In this document: positions 1 to 6,743 of the stretch, in pieces
Position numbering within the stretch: the stretch's first letter is position 1
How the letters are laid out: every line of letters begins with the position of its first letter
Source: RXOA01 sp964554715
GTDB lineage: Bacteria > Bipolaricaulota > Bipolaricaulia > UBA7950 > UBA9294
Assembly: GCA_964554715.1 (NCBI GenBank)
Contig: CAZKPU010000107.1
Coordinates: 1-7,701, forward strand
DNA length: 7,701 nucleotides
Direction: 5' to 3'
Program-made: the position numbers and the translations under genes
Notes under the pieces: generated by a model
What the model was told of the DNA's origin: nothing
Database searches by the model: none
The model's input: only the letters and a program-made list of their open reading frames with translations

Positions 1-104
1 GCCTCCTTGGTCATGACTCACGATCAGACTAGCCATACAGCGCGACGGAAGGCAAAACTGTGTTCCATGGGGGAAACATGAGCAAGTTGACGAGGCAATG
101 GCGG

Positions 105-142
105 CATCGTAGCCTTTCGACGCATGTCGGAAGGTTACGATG
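105..142 (+). promoter_or_regulatory. 17-bp stem-loop in the region upstream of tldD
   Basis: The arms 105-121 (CATCGTAGCCTTTCGAC) and 126-142 (GTCGGAAGGTTACGATG) pair over all 17 positions around a GCAT tetraloop. Two of the pairs, 112:135 and 117:130, are G.U in + strand RNA and would be A.C mismatches in - strand RNA, so the element looks like an RNA structure read in the tldD direction. No T-tract follows, so it is not a standard intrinsic terminator. It ends 44 nt before the tldD ATG. It could be a 5' UTR element, or the 3' end of an upstream transcript lying outside the window. The structure is seen directly; its role is unknown. Confidence 0.6.
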
Positions 143-176
143 TGTGAATCGGATACCGAAACGGTGCGTTGCCGCT

Positions 177-182
177 GGGAGG
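177..182 (+). promoter_or_regulatory. Ribosome binding site that fixes the tldD start
   Basis: GGGAGG lies four bases before the ATG at 187. The same frame could be opened by TTG at 169, but no purine-rich site precedes that codon at a usable distance, so the ATG is preferred. Confidence 0.6.
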
Positions 183-186
183 CCGG

Positions 187-1581
187 ATGCAGAAACTTCT
201 TGAATCGATCGCCGCAGGCGCGTCTTCGTGGATCGAGCTGCGGTACCACCAGAGGACCCGGCTGAGGATCGCGATGCGGGCAGGGATCCTAGAGGAGTCA
301 TCGAGTGTGCTCACCGCAGGGGTTGGCGTGCGTGCACTGGTCAACGGTGTGTTTGGCTTTGCCAGCACGACGGAGATGACCCCGGAAGGGATCCGCGCCG
401 CGGTTTCCGTGGCCCAGGCTGCAGCCCGAGCCACAGCAACCCGAAAAGAGAAACGGATCCAAGGATTGGCGGATGCGCACTTGGCGCAAGGTGTATTCCC
501 GGTGGACACCAAGGACCCTCTCGATCAGCACTCATTGGAGGAGAAGCTGGAACTCGTAGGGCGAATCGACGCGCGTGTCCGCGGCGGATCGGATCGCATC
601 GTGTCGTCCTCGGTGGGGTACGAAGAGATCCAAGACAAGAAGATTATCGTCACCAGCGATGGTGCTTCGGCGTGCGTGTTCGATGCCAAGCCGGAGTTCC
701 GGGTCTTCGCGGTTGCGGAACGCGAGAAGGATCAAACGATGGGACGCGCGAGCGCGGGCGTGACGGGGGGATGGTCGGATCTCTTCAGCCGGCGGTCGGC
801 GGAAGAGATGGCGGATGAAGCCGTGAAACTGGCCGTAGATCAGCTATCGGCAAGGCCGCCGGATGGCGGGACGTCTGTGGTTGTGTTGGACCCCGAGCTG
901 GTCGGACTACTCAGCCACGAAGCGGTCGGCCACACGGTGGAAGCCGATATTGTCCTTGGCGGCGCCGTAACGGCGGGGAAGATCGGAAGCCGGGTTGGCT
1001 CCGAGTTGGTGACCCTCTGTGACAGCGGTGCGACCGAAGACGCGCCGTTTGCGGTGGGAACGCTGCCGGTGGATGACGAGGGTGTTCTGACGCGTCGAAC
1101 CGTCATCATAGAGAGAGGAATTCTGCGAAGTTTCTTGCACAATCGAGAAAGCGCGGCTCATTTCGGTGTCGAGCCGACCGGGAATGCACGAGCGTTCACG
1201 TACGGTGACGACCCGATCATCCGGATGCGCAACACGTACATCGAATCCGGCGACACGCCCGTGGAGGAGGTCATCGGCGGAGTGGATGAAGGATTCCTCT
1301 TGCGGGGGCTGGGATTCGGTGGGCAAGCGGATTCCAACGGGGAGTTCATGTTCGGCGTTCGAGAAGGTTATGTCATCCGTAACGGCAGACCGGGCGAGCT
1401 GATTCGCGGAGCGACTGTTTCCGGGAACGCATTCGATGTACTGAAATCGGTGGATGCCGTGGGCGAGGACTTCATGTGGGACAACGCATCCGGCTATTGC
1501 GGCAAGGGACAACCGGCCAAGGTGGCGTCAGGGGGACCCCACCTGCGGTGCCGCGCGACGATCGGAGGACGGCAGAATTGA
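187..1581 (+). CDS. tldD: TldD metalloprotease subunit (PmbA/TldD family, peptidase U62)
   Basis: A 464-residue protein, close to the roughly 480 residues of Escherichia coli TldD. The N-terminal half carries the family block ending GVFGFAST (GVGVR then GFAST). The catalytic motif HEAVGH (HExxxH) is at about residues 244-249. A C-terminal CGKGQ segment has Cys438, matching the Cys that joins the two His as zinc ligand in E. coli TldD. TldD is the catalytic half of a cytosolic heterodimeric protease that cuts unfolded or flexible peptides. In E. coli it matures microcin B17 and degrades the CcdA antitoxin. The ATG at 187 is chosen over TTG 169 because of the ribosome binding site. The stop overlaps the start of tldE, which implies translational coupling. 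No RiPP precursor or toxin-antitoxin substrate is visible nearby, so the natural substrate is unknown. Family assignment is very secure. Confidence 0.95.
   Translation: MQKLLESIAAGASSWIELRYHQRTRLRIAMRAGILEESSSVLTAGVGVRALVNGVFGFASTTEMTPEGIRAAVSVAQAAARATATRKEKRIQGLADAHLAQGVFPVDTKDPLDQHSLEEKLELVGRIDARVRGGSDRIVSSSVGYEEIQDKKIIVTSDGASACVFDAKPEFRVFAVAEREKDQTMGRASAGVTGGWSDLFSRRSAEEMADEAVKLAVDQLSARPPDGGTSVVVLDPELVGLLSHEAVGHTVEADIVLGGAVTAGKIGSRVGSELVTLCDSGATEDAPFAVGTLPVDDEGVLTRRTVIIERGILRSFLHNRESAAHFGVEPTGNARAFTYGDDPIIRMRNTYIESGDTPVEEVIGGVDEGFLLRGLGFGGQADSNGEFMFGVREGYVIRNGRPGELIRGATVSGNAFDVLKSVDAVGEDFMWDNASGYCGKGQPAKVASGGPHLRCRATIGGRQN
1564..1569 (+). promoter_or_regulatory. Ribosome binding site for the TTG start of tldE
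   Basis: GGAGGA inside the 3' end of tldD lies eight bases before TTG 1578. It decides the tldE start in favour of the TTG that overlaps the tldD stop, rather than GTG 1476, which would put about 100 bases of overlap inside the conserved tldD C-terminus. Confidence 0.7.
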
Positions 1582-2939
1582 GCGCGCAAGAGAGCACGAA
1601 GCTTGCCGAGATCCTGGATCTGTGTCGGCAGACGGTTCGTCGGGTCGAGCGACTCGGAGCCGATGCGGCGGAGGTGTACGGCGAGCAGACACGGTCGTTG
1701 TCTTCGACGGTGGAGAAGCATGACTTGCAGATCTCACGGAGCCAGATGGAGTCATCGTTCGGAATCCGCGCATGGATCGGCGGCAGGGTCGGCTTTGCCA
1801 GCACGAACAACGCGGAGCGGCTGGACGAAGCCGGTGCCGATGCGGTAACCCTTGCCAAGGCATCTCCGGATGACCCGAACAACCAGGCTCCCTGTCCGAG
1901 AGACATTGAACCGATCCGGGACATCTACGATGCCTGCGCCGAGCGATTTACGATGGAGGATGCGGTTGCAGAGGCGGTTCGAATGGTGGAAGCGGCGGGG
2001 AATGTCGACAAGCGTGTCGTTCTTGGCGATGCAGCGTTCTCCGCCGATGTGTACGCACGAGCGATCGCGACGAGCCGCGGCGTGGAGGCGGGCGAGCGAG
2101 GAAGTCTGTTTAGCTACTACGCGCTAGCGACCGCAGTCGATGGGGAGGAGATCTCGAGCTTCGACTTCCAATTCGGCGCCAGCCGCTCGGTGGACGGAGT
2201 GGACGTATCGCCGGTGGTGCGACGTGCCTGCGAGAACGCGCTGGGCTCCCTGGGAGCGGCAAAGGGAGAGAGTTTCATCGGCGATGTGCTGCTCACCCCC
2301 AATGCAGTGCAGGAATTGCTTGTCCCGCTGATCCTGTTCCAAACAAGCGCTCGGAACGCCGTTCGCGGGATGAGCCGGTGGGGAGAGTCACTGGGCGAAC
2401 GCCTAACCTCCCCCGGACTGTCGATTGTCGATCGCGGCAGGTTGGCCGGCGGGGTGGCGACGGGGGCGTTCGATCGGGAAGGAATGCCCCATGAGGACTG
2501 CACGATCCTCTCCGAGGGGCGGCTGGTCTCGCTGCTTCACAACACGTATACCGCTCGCGCGCTCAAGGTCGCGAATACGGGGCATGCCAGCGGATCGTCT
2601 CGGTCGGTGCCGGGGGTCGGGCCGACAAACCTGGAGATGCTTCCCGGAGATGTGGGACGGGAGGAGCTGATCGGCGACACGCGTGAGGGCATCTTGGTGA
2701 CACGCTATTCGGGGAACGTCGATCCGGTGTCGGGAGATTTCTCCGGAGTGGCCAAAGGTGCGTACCTTGTCCGCAACGGGAGACTCGACCGCCCCGTTTC
2801 GGGGACTCTGATTGCGGGAAACGTGTTCGATGCGTTGCAGCGGATCACAGGGGTCAGCCGGGAGCGAGACTTTCTGTTCAACCTGATCCTGCCGACGATC
2901 CGAATCGCTGAAATCTCCATCACTGCCGGGGTCGGATAG
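1578..2939 (+). CDS. tldE: TldE/PmbA subunit (non-catalytic partner of TldD)
   Basis: A 453-residue member of the PmbA/TldD family, the usual length for TldE (E. coli about 450). It shares the N-terminal architecture of TldD, with GIRAWIGGRVGFAST near residues 60-75. The mid and C-terminal family blocks GAFDREGMPHEDC, LLHNTYTARAL and a PTNLEMLPGD region are present. It lacks an HExxxH motif, as expected: TldE has no zinc site and forms the closed dimer that encloses the TldD active site. The start is TTG at 1578, overlapping the tldD stop as TTGA, with a good ribosome binding site. Overlapping genes fit a fixed one-to-one complex. The last segment (GNVFDALQRITGVSRERDFLF) aligns in style with the TldD C-terminus. 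No frameshift or missing block is evident. Confidence 0.93.
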   Translation: MSAQESTKLAEILDLCRQTVRRVERLGADAAEVYGEQTRSLSSTVEKHDLQISRSQMESSFGIRAWIGGRVGFASTNNAERLDEAGADAVTLAKASPDDPNNQAPCPRDIEPIRDIYDACAERFTMEDAVAEAVRMVEAAGNVDKRVVLGDAAFSADVYARAIATSRGVEAGERGSLFSYYALATAVDGEEISSFDFQFGASRSVDGVDVSPVVRRACENALGSLGAAKGESFIGDVLLTPNAVQELLVPLILFQTSARNAVRGMSRWGESLGERLTSPGLSIVDRGRLAGGVATGAFDREGMPHEDCTILSEGRLVSLLHNTYTARALKVANTGHASGSSRSVPGVGPTNLEMLPGDVGREELIGDTREGILVTRYSGNVDPVSGDFSGVAKGAYLVRNGRLDRPVSGTLIAGNVFDALQRITGVSRERDFLFNLILPTIRIAEISITAGVG

Positions 2940-2957
2940 AGCGGAGGCACGAGAAGG

Positions 2958-3875
2958 ATGCCGGAACATAGTGCGCTACGGAATTGGTTGCGAAGCCGGG
3001 TCAAGAACGGCGAGGACGATCATCCGTATCGAGCCTTGCTCAACGAGTTCGAGCAGTTCTTTCGCTACGTGTTCAACGGATCGTTGGATGGGATCAGCAT
3101 CCTGGATCTGGAGTACTCCATCCTTGAGGTCAATGACACGATGCGCAGATGGTACGCGCACAAGGGGCCGTTGGCCGGACAGAAGTGCTACAGGGCCTAT
3201 CACGATCAAGCCGAGCCTTGTCACGATTGTCCCACTCGGATTGCGATCGAAACGGGGCGTCCGCAGGTCGGGTCGGTTCCCTATGACGGTCCCAGGCACA
3301 TGATCGGCCAGCAGGAGCTGTCGGTATTCCCGTTGTTCGATGACGCCGGCAACGTCTTCGGCCTCATCGAGTACGTCCGTGATGTCACGGCGCTCAAGAG
3401 TGAAGAGCTTGCGATCGAGAATCTGAAGAAGCGCCTCCAGTTTCAGCATCAGACACTGCAGGAGCAGGAAATCGCACTCAAGGTGCTGATGAAGCAAGGG
3501 GAAATCGACGAGCGCCGGGCTCTGAGCGAGGTGTCGGGGAACATCTGCACGCTTGTCCTGCCTCTTCTGCACAGGATTCAAGAGCGGGAAGGCGATCCGG
3601 AGCTCCGGAAGGAGCTGGTCGAGCTTGAGTCGCGGTTGGGAGAGATCCGTAGTTCGTTCTGTGGACGCCTTGCAGCGGATGGGCGTCTCTCGCCGCGGGA
3701 GATCGAGATCGCCGACATGATCCGATCGGGCAAGAAGACGAGCGAGATCGCGAAAACGCTGGGCATTTCTGTGAAAGGTGTCGACTTTCACCGCATGAAC
3801 ATCCGCAAGAAACTGGGGATTACGCATTCGAAGGAGCATCTCCGATCTTTCCTTATGCGTGTCTGGGGATACTAG
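2958..3875 (+). CDS. PAS-domain LuxR-type transcriptional regulator
   Basis: A 305-residue one-component regulator. Residues about 35-150 form a PAS sensor domain (FNGSLDGISILDLEYSILEVN at the start, GLIEYVRDVT at the end). It contains a cysteine-rich insert with C77, C88 and C91 in the pattern CYRAYH...PCHDCP. Residues about 150-235 are a helical, probably coiled-coil linker with the EIALKVLMKQ and SGNICTLVLPLL segments typical of PAS-LuxR proteins in Desulfobacterota and Spirochaetes. Residues about 243-290 are a LuxR/GerE helix-turn-helix (LSPREIEIADMI, SEIAKTLGIS, VDFHRMNIRKKLGI). There is no signal peptide or membrane segment, so it is cytosolic. The ATG has GGAGG at 2943-2947, ten bases upstream. 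It starts 18 nt after tldE and may be cotranscribed with it. The ligand is unknown; the Cys cluster could bind a metal or sense redox state (inference). The most likely target is the flavin oxidoreductase downstream. Confidence 0.9.
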   Translation: MPEHSALRNWLRSRVKNGEDDHPYRALLNEFEQFFRYVFNGSLDGISILDLEYSILEVNDTMRRWYAHKGPLAGQKCYRAYHDQAEPCHDCPTRIAIETGRPQVGSVPYDGPRHMIGQQELSVFPLFDDAGNVFGLIEYVRDVTALKSEELAIENLKKRLQFQHQTLQEQEIALKVLMKQGEIDERRALSEVSGNICTLVLPLLHRIQEREGDPELRKELVELESRLGEIRSSFCGRLAADGRLSPREIEIADMIRSGKKTSEIAKTLGISVKGVDFHRMNIRKKLGITHSKEHLRSFLMRVWGY

Positions 3876-3911
3876 GAAACTACGAGGCGAACCCCCAGCG
3901 CCAGCCGTGAT

Positions 3912-3952
3912 TTCTTCGAGAACCGCAGTGGCGTGTCTACGCTCTCCGAGAA
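3912..3952. promoter_or_regulatory. Two similar short dyads, possible operator upstream of the flavin oxidoreductase
   Basis: TTCTTCGAGAA (3912-3922) and CTCTCCGAGAA (3942-3952) match at 9 of 11 positions. Both are short dyads (TTCT/AGAA and TCT/AGA arms) with centres 30 nt apart, about three helical turns. They sit in the 108-nt gap between the PAS-LuxR gene and the flavin oxidoreductase, 32 nt before the latter's ATG. A regulator binding site is inference; short matches like these can arise by chance. No clear sigma70 promoter accompanies them. Confidence 0.3.
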
Positions 3953-3971
3953 TCCAGACCAACAGGAGTTC

Positions 3972-3980
3972 AAGGAGGAG
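3972..3980 (+). promoter_or_regulatory. Ribosome binding site that fixes the flavin oxidoreductase start
   Basis: AAGGAGGAG ends three bases before ATG 3984. It selects that ATG over the upstream in-frame GTG at 3933, which has no comparable site and whose extra 17 residues do not resemble the family N-terminus. Confidence 0.8.
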
Positions 3981-3983
3981 CCG

Positions 3984-5225
3984 ATGAGCGCATACGATGC
4001 ATTGCTGCAGCCGATCAAGATCGGCAGCAAGACGGTCCCCAACCGCTTCGCGATCAACGCGATGGAACACTGTGATTCCGATGAGAACGGGAATCCCTCG
4101 GAGCGTACGTACGAGCGGTACCGCAAGCTGTTCGAGGGGGGCGCGGGTCTGATCGATCTCGAAGCGATCACCGTATCCTACGAATCTCGCAGCCGACTGA
4201 CGCAGTTGTCGGTGATGCCGCATAATCAGAAGGCGTTGGAGACGTTCACGAAGGAGATGAAGAAGATCAACTCCGACAACGTGTTCGTCTGGCAGCTCAC
4301 GCATTCGGGTGAGATCAGCCATCCCGATTTCTCGAAGCGTGTGTGTGTGAAGCCGCTTCCCGGGTTCGGCGGCGAGCTACTCACCGAGCGGGACATCGAG
4401 AAGATCATGGATCAATTCGTGCTCGGCGCGAAGATCGCACATGACAGCGGCGCTGACGGCGTGGAATACAAACTGTGCCATGGCTACTTGATGTCGCAGG
4501 TGCTGCGTCCCTACAACGATCGCGATTGGAAGTACGGAGGTTCGTTCGAGAACCGCACCCGGATGGCCTATGAGGTCTACGAGCGGATCCGCAAGGAGAT
4601 CAAGGACCCCGAGTTCATCATCGGATCGAAGGTTTCAGTCTGGGAGGGGTTCCCCGGCGGGCAAGGCTCGGCCGGACCGGACTCGCCGGTGATGGACATC
4701 AGCGAGTCGCTCGAACTGATCAAAGGAATCGAAGAGCGGGGCGCCAACTTCATCCTCGTTTCAGCCGGCTGCCCGTCGATCACGCTGGCCTTGTCTCAGC
4801 CGGATCGCGCGATTCCGGATGACGCGTACCTGCACTTCACGTTCCAGAAAGCCGTGAAGGATGTGGTTAAGCCGGAAACGGTCGTGATCGGCTCGGCCTA
4901 CTCCGTGTTGCGAGACGGGAACAACCAGCTTCAGGCCCGCAACAAGGAGGAAAGCAGCCTGTTCTACTGGGGCGACAAGAACATCCGGGACGGCGTGACC
5001 GACATGATCGCGCTCGGACGGCAGTCGATCGCTGACGGAACGGTACCTGCGAAGCTCGCCGAAGGACGCGAGAAGGAGATCAAGTGGTGCACGTCGTGCG
5101 ACAACTGCATCGAGTTCCTCATCCGCCAGGAGAACGTGGGGTGTGCGACGTATGATCGGCGGTTCACCGACCGGCTGCGGGCGATCCGGGAGAAGGAAGG
5201 GAAGCTGGGAGCGAAGCGAACCTAG
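3984..5225 (+). CDS. Old Yellow Enzyme-family NADH:flavin oxidoreductase with a [4Fe-4S] cysteine motif
   Basis: A 413-residue TIM-barrel flavoprotein. Family marks are LLQPIKIGSKTVPNRF at the N-terminus, QLTHSGEISHP, HGYLMSQ (His166, Tyr168), YGGSFENRTRM, and ALGRQSIAD near the FMN phosphate site. Tyr168 matches the usual proton-donor position. The C-terminus has C369-x2-C372-x2-C375-x11-C387, the pattern of the [4Fe-4S] site in trimethylamine dehydrogenase, enoate reductases and 2,4-dienoyl-CoA reductase. The protein stops 26 residues later, without the FAD and NAD(P)H domains those enzymes carry, so electrons must come from a separate partner or directly from NAD(P)H (inference). About 20 residues after SVLRDG look like a lineage-specific insert. 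Lys163 sits where TMADH-like enzymes have a catalytic Tyr, so TMADH activity is not implied. Substrate unknown, perhaps an unsaturated acid, ester or thioester. Possibly cotranscribed with the regulator before it. Family secure, substrate not. Confidence 0.88.
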   Translation: MSAYDALLQPIKIGSKTVPNRFAINAMEHCDSDENGNPSERTYERYRKLFEGGAGLIDLEAITVSYESRSRLTQLSVMPHNQKALETFTKEMKKINSDNVFVWQLTHSGEISHPDFSKRVCVKPLPGFGGELLTERDIEKIMDQFVLGAKIAHDSGADGVEYKLCHGYLMSQVLRPYNDRDWKYGGSFENRTRMAYEVYERIRKEIKDPEFIIGSKVSVWEGFPGGQGSAGPDSPVMDISESLELIKGIEERGANFILVSAGCPSITLALSQPDRAIPDDAYLHFTFQKAVKDVVKPETVVIGSAYSVLRDGNNQLQARNKEESSLFYWGDKNIRDGVTDMIALGRQSIADGTVPAKLAEGREKEIKWCTSCDNCIEFLIRQENVGCATYDRRFTDRLRAIREKEGKLGAKRT

Positions 5226-5254
5226 ATTCGCAGAGCCGGCGCAATCTGCGGATC
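5225..5254 (+). other. Small stem-loop at the end of the flavin oxidoreductase gene
   Basis: GATTCGCAGA (5225-5234) and TCTGCGGATC (5245-5254) form a 10-bp stem with one U.G pair around a 10-base loop, starting at the last base of the stop codon. No T-tract follows, so it is not the main terminator. It may protect the transcript 3' region or be incidental. Confidence 0.35.
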
Positions 5255-5340
5255 GCCTGTAGGCGGCAAGCCGGATCGGGAGGGACGCATCGGAAGCGGC
5301 CGTGGAGCTTTGCTGCGTCTCTTCGCGGAAGGGATATTGA

Positions 5341-5381
5341 ACGGGACGGACTCCGTTTGGAGTTCGTCCCGTCTTCTTTTC
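5341..5381 (+). terminator. Rho-independent terminator of the tldD-to-oxidoreductase block
   Basis: A 14-bp stem, ACGGGACGGACTCC (5341-5354) with GGAGTTCGTCCCGT (5359-5372), closes a GTTT loop and is followed by the T-rich run CTTCTTTTC. The only non-Watson-Crick pair (5349:5364) is G.U in + strand RNA and would be a mismatch on the other strand. This assigns it to + strand transcription. It lies about 115 nt after the oxidoreductase stop. Confidence 0.88.
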
Positions 5382-5403
5382 GGGGAACCGTTTGAGGCAG
5401 TGG

Positions 5404-5449
5404 CTCGATCGCCGCTGCGGGTGGGCAAGCCGGCACCCGCAGGATCGAG
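5404..5449 (-). terminator. Long bulged hairpin between convergent genes, possible terminator of the aldo/keto reductase
   Basis: CTCGATC (5404-5410) pairs with GATCGAG (5443-5449), and CTGCGGGTG (5415-5423) pairs with CACCCGCAG (5434-5442). All 16 pairs are perfect; there is a four-base bulge (5411-5414) and a 10-base apical loop. It begins 23 nt past the aldo/keto reductase stop on the - strand. No T-tract follows in either direction, so termination would be non-canonical. Pairing is perfect on both strands, so direction is assigned only from position. Confidence 0.5.
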
Positions 5450-5472
5450 ATGAGATCTGGGGTGCGAGAGGA

Positions 5473-6612
5473 CTAGCCAAGCATACGATCCGCCTTCTCG
5501 ATCCATCGGCTCACTTCGATCTGTTGAGGACATCGCGATTCGCAAAGGCGGCAGCCGATGCACGCTTCTCCGCGCCGGGAAGCGGGAAGAAGGTGGTAGT
5601 GACGGCGTGCGCGATCGGGATCGTCGTACATGATGGCAGCGTTGAACATCTCGAAGATCCGCGGGATGGCGACGTCGGTAGGACAGGGAAGACAATACCC
5701 GCAAGACGTGCAGGGAACCGGGGCAAGCAGCCGATACGCTCGGCGGATCCGATCGAACGCCTGCCGATCCGAGGGGCGGAGACCTCCGGGTGAAGACGTG
5801 GCTGCTGTCTCAAGGTTCTGTTGGACTTGGAGGAGGTTGCTCATCCCGGAAAGAACGAGCGACACCTCAGGTTGATCCCACAGCCAGCGGAGCGCCCAGT
5901 CCGCGGGACGGCGCTGTTCGGACAGCGTTTGCCACGCCGGCTGAACGTCGGGTGGAGGGAGCTTTGCGAGCTGCCCGCCGCGGAGCGGCTCCATGATCAC
6001 GATTCCCAGCCCTCTGTCCGCGGCGGCTCGTAGCCCGGCGGCGCCTGCTTGATGGTCGATGTCCATGTAGTTGTACTGGATCTGGCAGAAGGTCCAGCCG
6101 TCGTAGGCGTCGAGAATCTCCAAGAACAGATCAAGCCGGTCATGAAAGGAGAAGCCGAGATGCCCGATCCTTCCTTGCGCGATCTGGCGCTCGGCCCAGG
6201 AGATCGCCTTGACTGCGGTCATACGGTTCCAGCGTTCGCGGTTCAGGCCGTGGAGCAGATAGAAATCGACGGATTCCGTGCCGAGCCGGCGAAGCTGCTC
6301 GTCAAACACACGATCCAGATCGCTGGCCTCTTCGATCAACCAACACGGCAGCTTGGTGGCAAGGCGAACACGGTGGCGATATCCGTCTTGAAGCGCCTGT
6401 CCCACGACGGATTCGCTTCGGCCTCCATGGTAGGGGTAGGCGGTGTCGACGTAGTTGACTCCTGCATCGAACGCAACGCGCATGATGTGAACCGCCTCGT
6501 CAGTGTCGATCTGCGATGGATCGGAGCCGTCGCCAAGAAGCGGCAGACGCATCGCGCCGAATCCGAGCGCGGATGGCTTCCAGTGAAGAGAGCCGAATGA
6601 GCGGTACTGCAA
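5473..6612 (-). CDS. Aldo/keto reductase with C-terminal two-cluster ferredoxin-like domain
   Basis: A 379-residue protein. Residues 1 to about 285 are an AKR (beta/alpha)8 barrel starting MQYRSFG...ALGFGAMRLP. The catalytic tetrad is complete: Asp56, Tyr61 (DTAYPY), Lys87 (ATKLP) and His121 (LLHGL). The later EPLRGG and SLVLSGM segments fit NAD(P)H binding. Residues about 301-361 hold two 4Fe-4S motifs: C301-x2-C304-x2-C307-x2-C310-P and C351-x2-C354-x2-C357-x3-C361-P. This barrel-plus-ferredoxin layout is a known AKR subgroup common in anaerobes, thought to couple carbonyl or related reduction to iron-sulfur electron transfer; the substrate is usually undefined. The start is TTG 6612, because AGGAGG lies four bases before it and the protein then begins exactly at the family N-terminus. 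An upstream in-frame ATG (6630) and the GTG/TTG-type extension to 6663 lack such a site. Convergent with the flavin oxidoreductase, divergent from the ABC-F gene. Confidence 0.92.
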   Translation of the reverse strand: MQYRSFGSLHWKPSALGFGAMRLPLLGDGSDPSQIDTDEAVHIMRVAFDAGVNYVDTAYPYHGGRSESVVGQALQDGYRHRVRLATKLPCWLIEEASDLDRVFDEQLRRLGTESVDFYLLHGLNRERWNRMTAVKAISWAERQIAQGRIGHLGFSFHDRLDLFLEILDAYDGWTFCQIQYNYMDIDHQAGAAGLRAAADRGLGIVIMEPLRGGQLAKLPPPDVQPAWQTLSEQRRPADWALRWLWDQPEVSLVLSGMSNLLQVQQNLETAATSSPGGLRPSDRQAFDRIRRAYRLLAPVPCTSCGYCLPCPTDVAIPRIFEMFNAAIMYDDPDRARRHYHLLPASRRGEACIGCRLCESRCPQQIEVSRWIEKADRMLG

Positions 6613-6616
6613 AGGT

Positions 6617-6622
6617 CCTCCT
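6617..6622 (-). promoter_or_regulatory. Ribosome binding site that fixes the aldo/keto reductase start
   Basis: Read on the - strand this is AGGAGG, followed by ACCT and TTG 6612. It lies inside the coding extension that an ATG 6630 start would create, which supports TTG as the true initiation codon. Confidence 0.75.
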
Positions 6623-6743
6623 GTCTCCATGGGCTTCACAGATCGTCCATCTGCCCAACGCATTCGTCAACCCCACGTCTTGTGGAGCGAACGGCTCGGA
6701 GAGGCGAACGAAGCGACGTGACTGCGGAAGCGGCCGAGGAACG

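Noticed and set aside
87..115. TTGACG (87-92) with TAGCCT (110-115) as a tldD promoter
   Set aside because: The -35 is good, but the -10 matches only half of the consensus and lies inside the hairpin stem, so it would start transcription within the structure.
13..203. Two tiny overlapping frames (13-81 and 78-203) that could be leader or RiPP-like peptides upstream of tldD
   Set aside because: There is no proper ribosome binding site for the first and only a weak one for the second. The composition is Arg-rich, and the second runs through the hairpin and the tldD start without any precursor-like core.
907..1512. 201-residue open frame on the - strand
   Set aside because: It is antisense to the catalytic half of tldD and has no recognisable motifs or start signal.
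2976..4322. 448-residue open frame on the - strand
   Set aside because: It is antisense to the PAS-LuxR gene and the start of the flavin oxidoreductase, both with clear domains and ribosome binding sites. Its sequence is Leu/Arg/Asp-rich with no recognisable domain, typical of a G+C-driven shadow frame.
4761..5480. 239-residue open frame on the - strand
   Set aside because: It is antisense to the flavin oxidoreductase C-terminus with its cysteine motif and crosses the real terminator. The composition looks like a shadow frame.
6049..6600. 183-residue open frame on the + strand
   Set aside because: It is entirely antisense to the aldo/keto reductase, which has a complete catalytic tetrad and family motifs. 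The + frame shows no domain.
5292..6736. GGAAGCGGCCG shared at 5292-5302 and 6726-6736, flanking the aldo/keto reductase, as possible insertion repeats
   Set aside because: An 11-base match is expected by chance in a G+C-rich window of this size, and no longer similarity flanks it.
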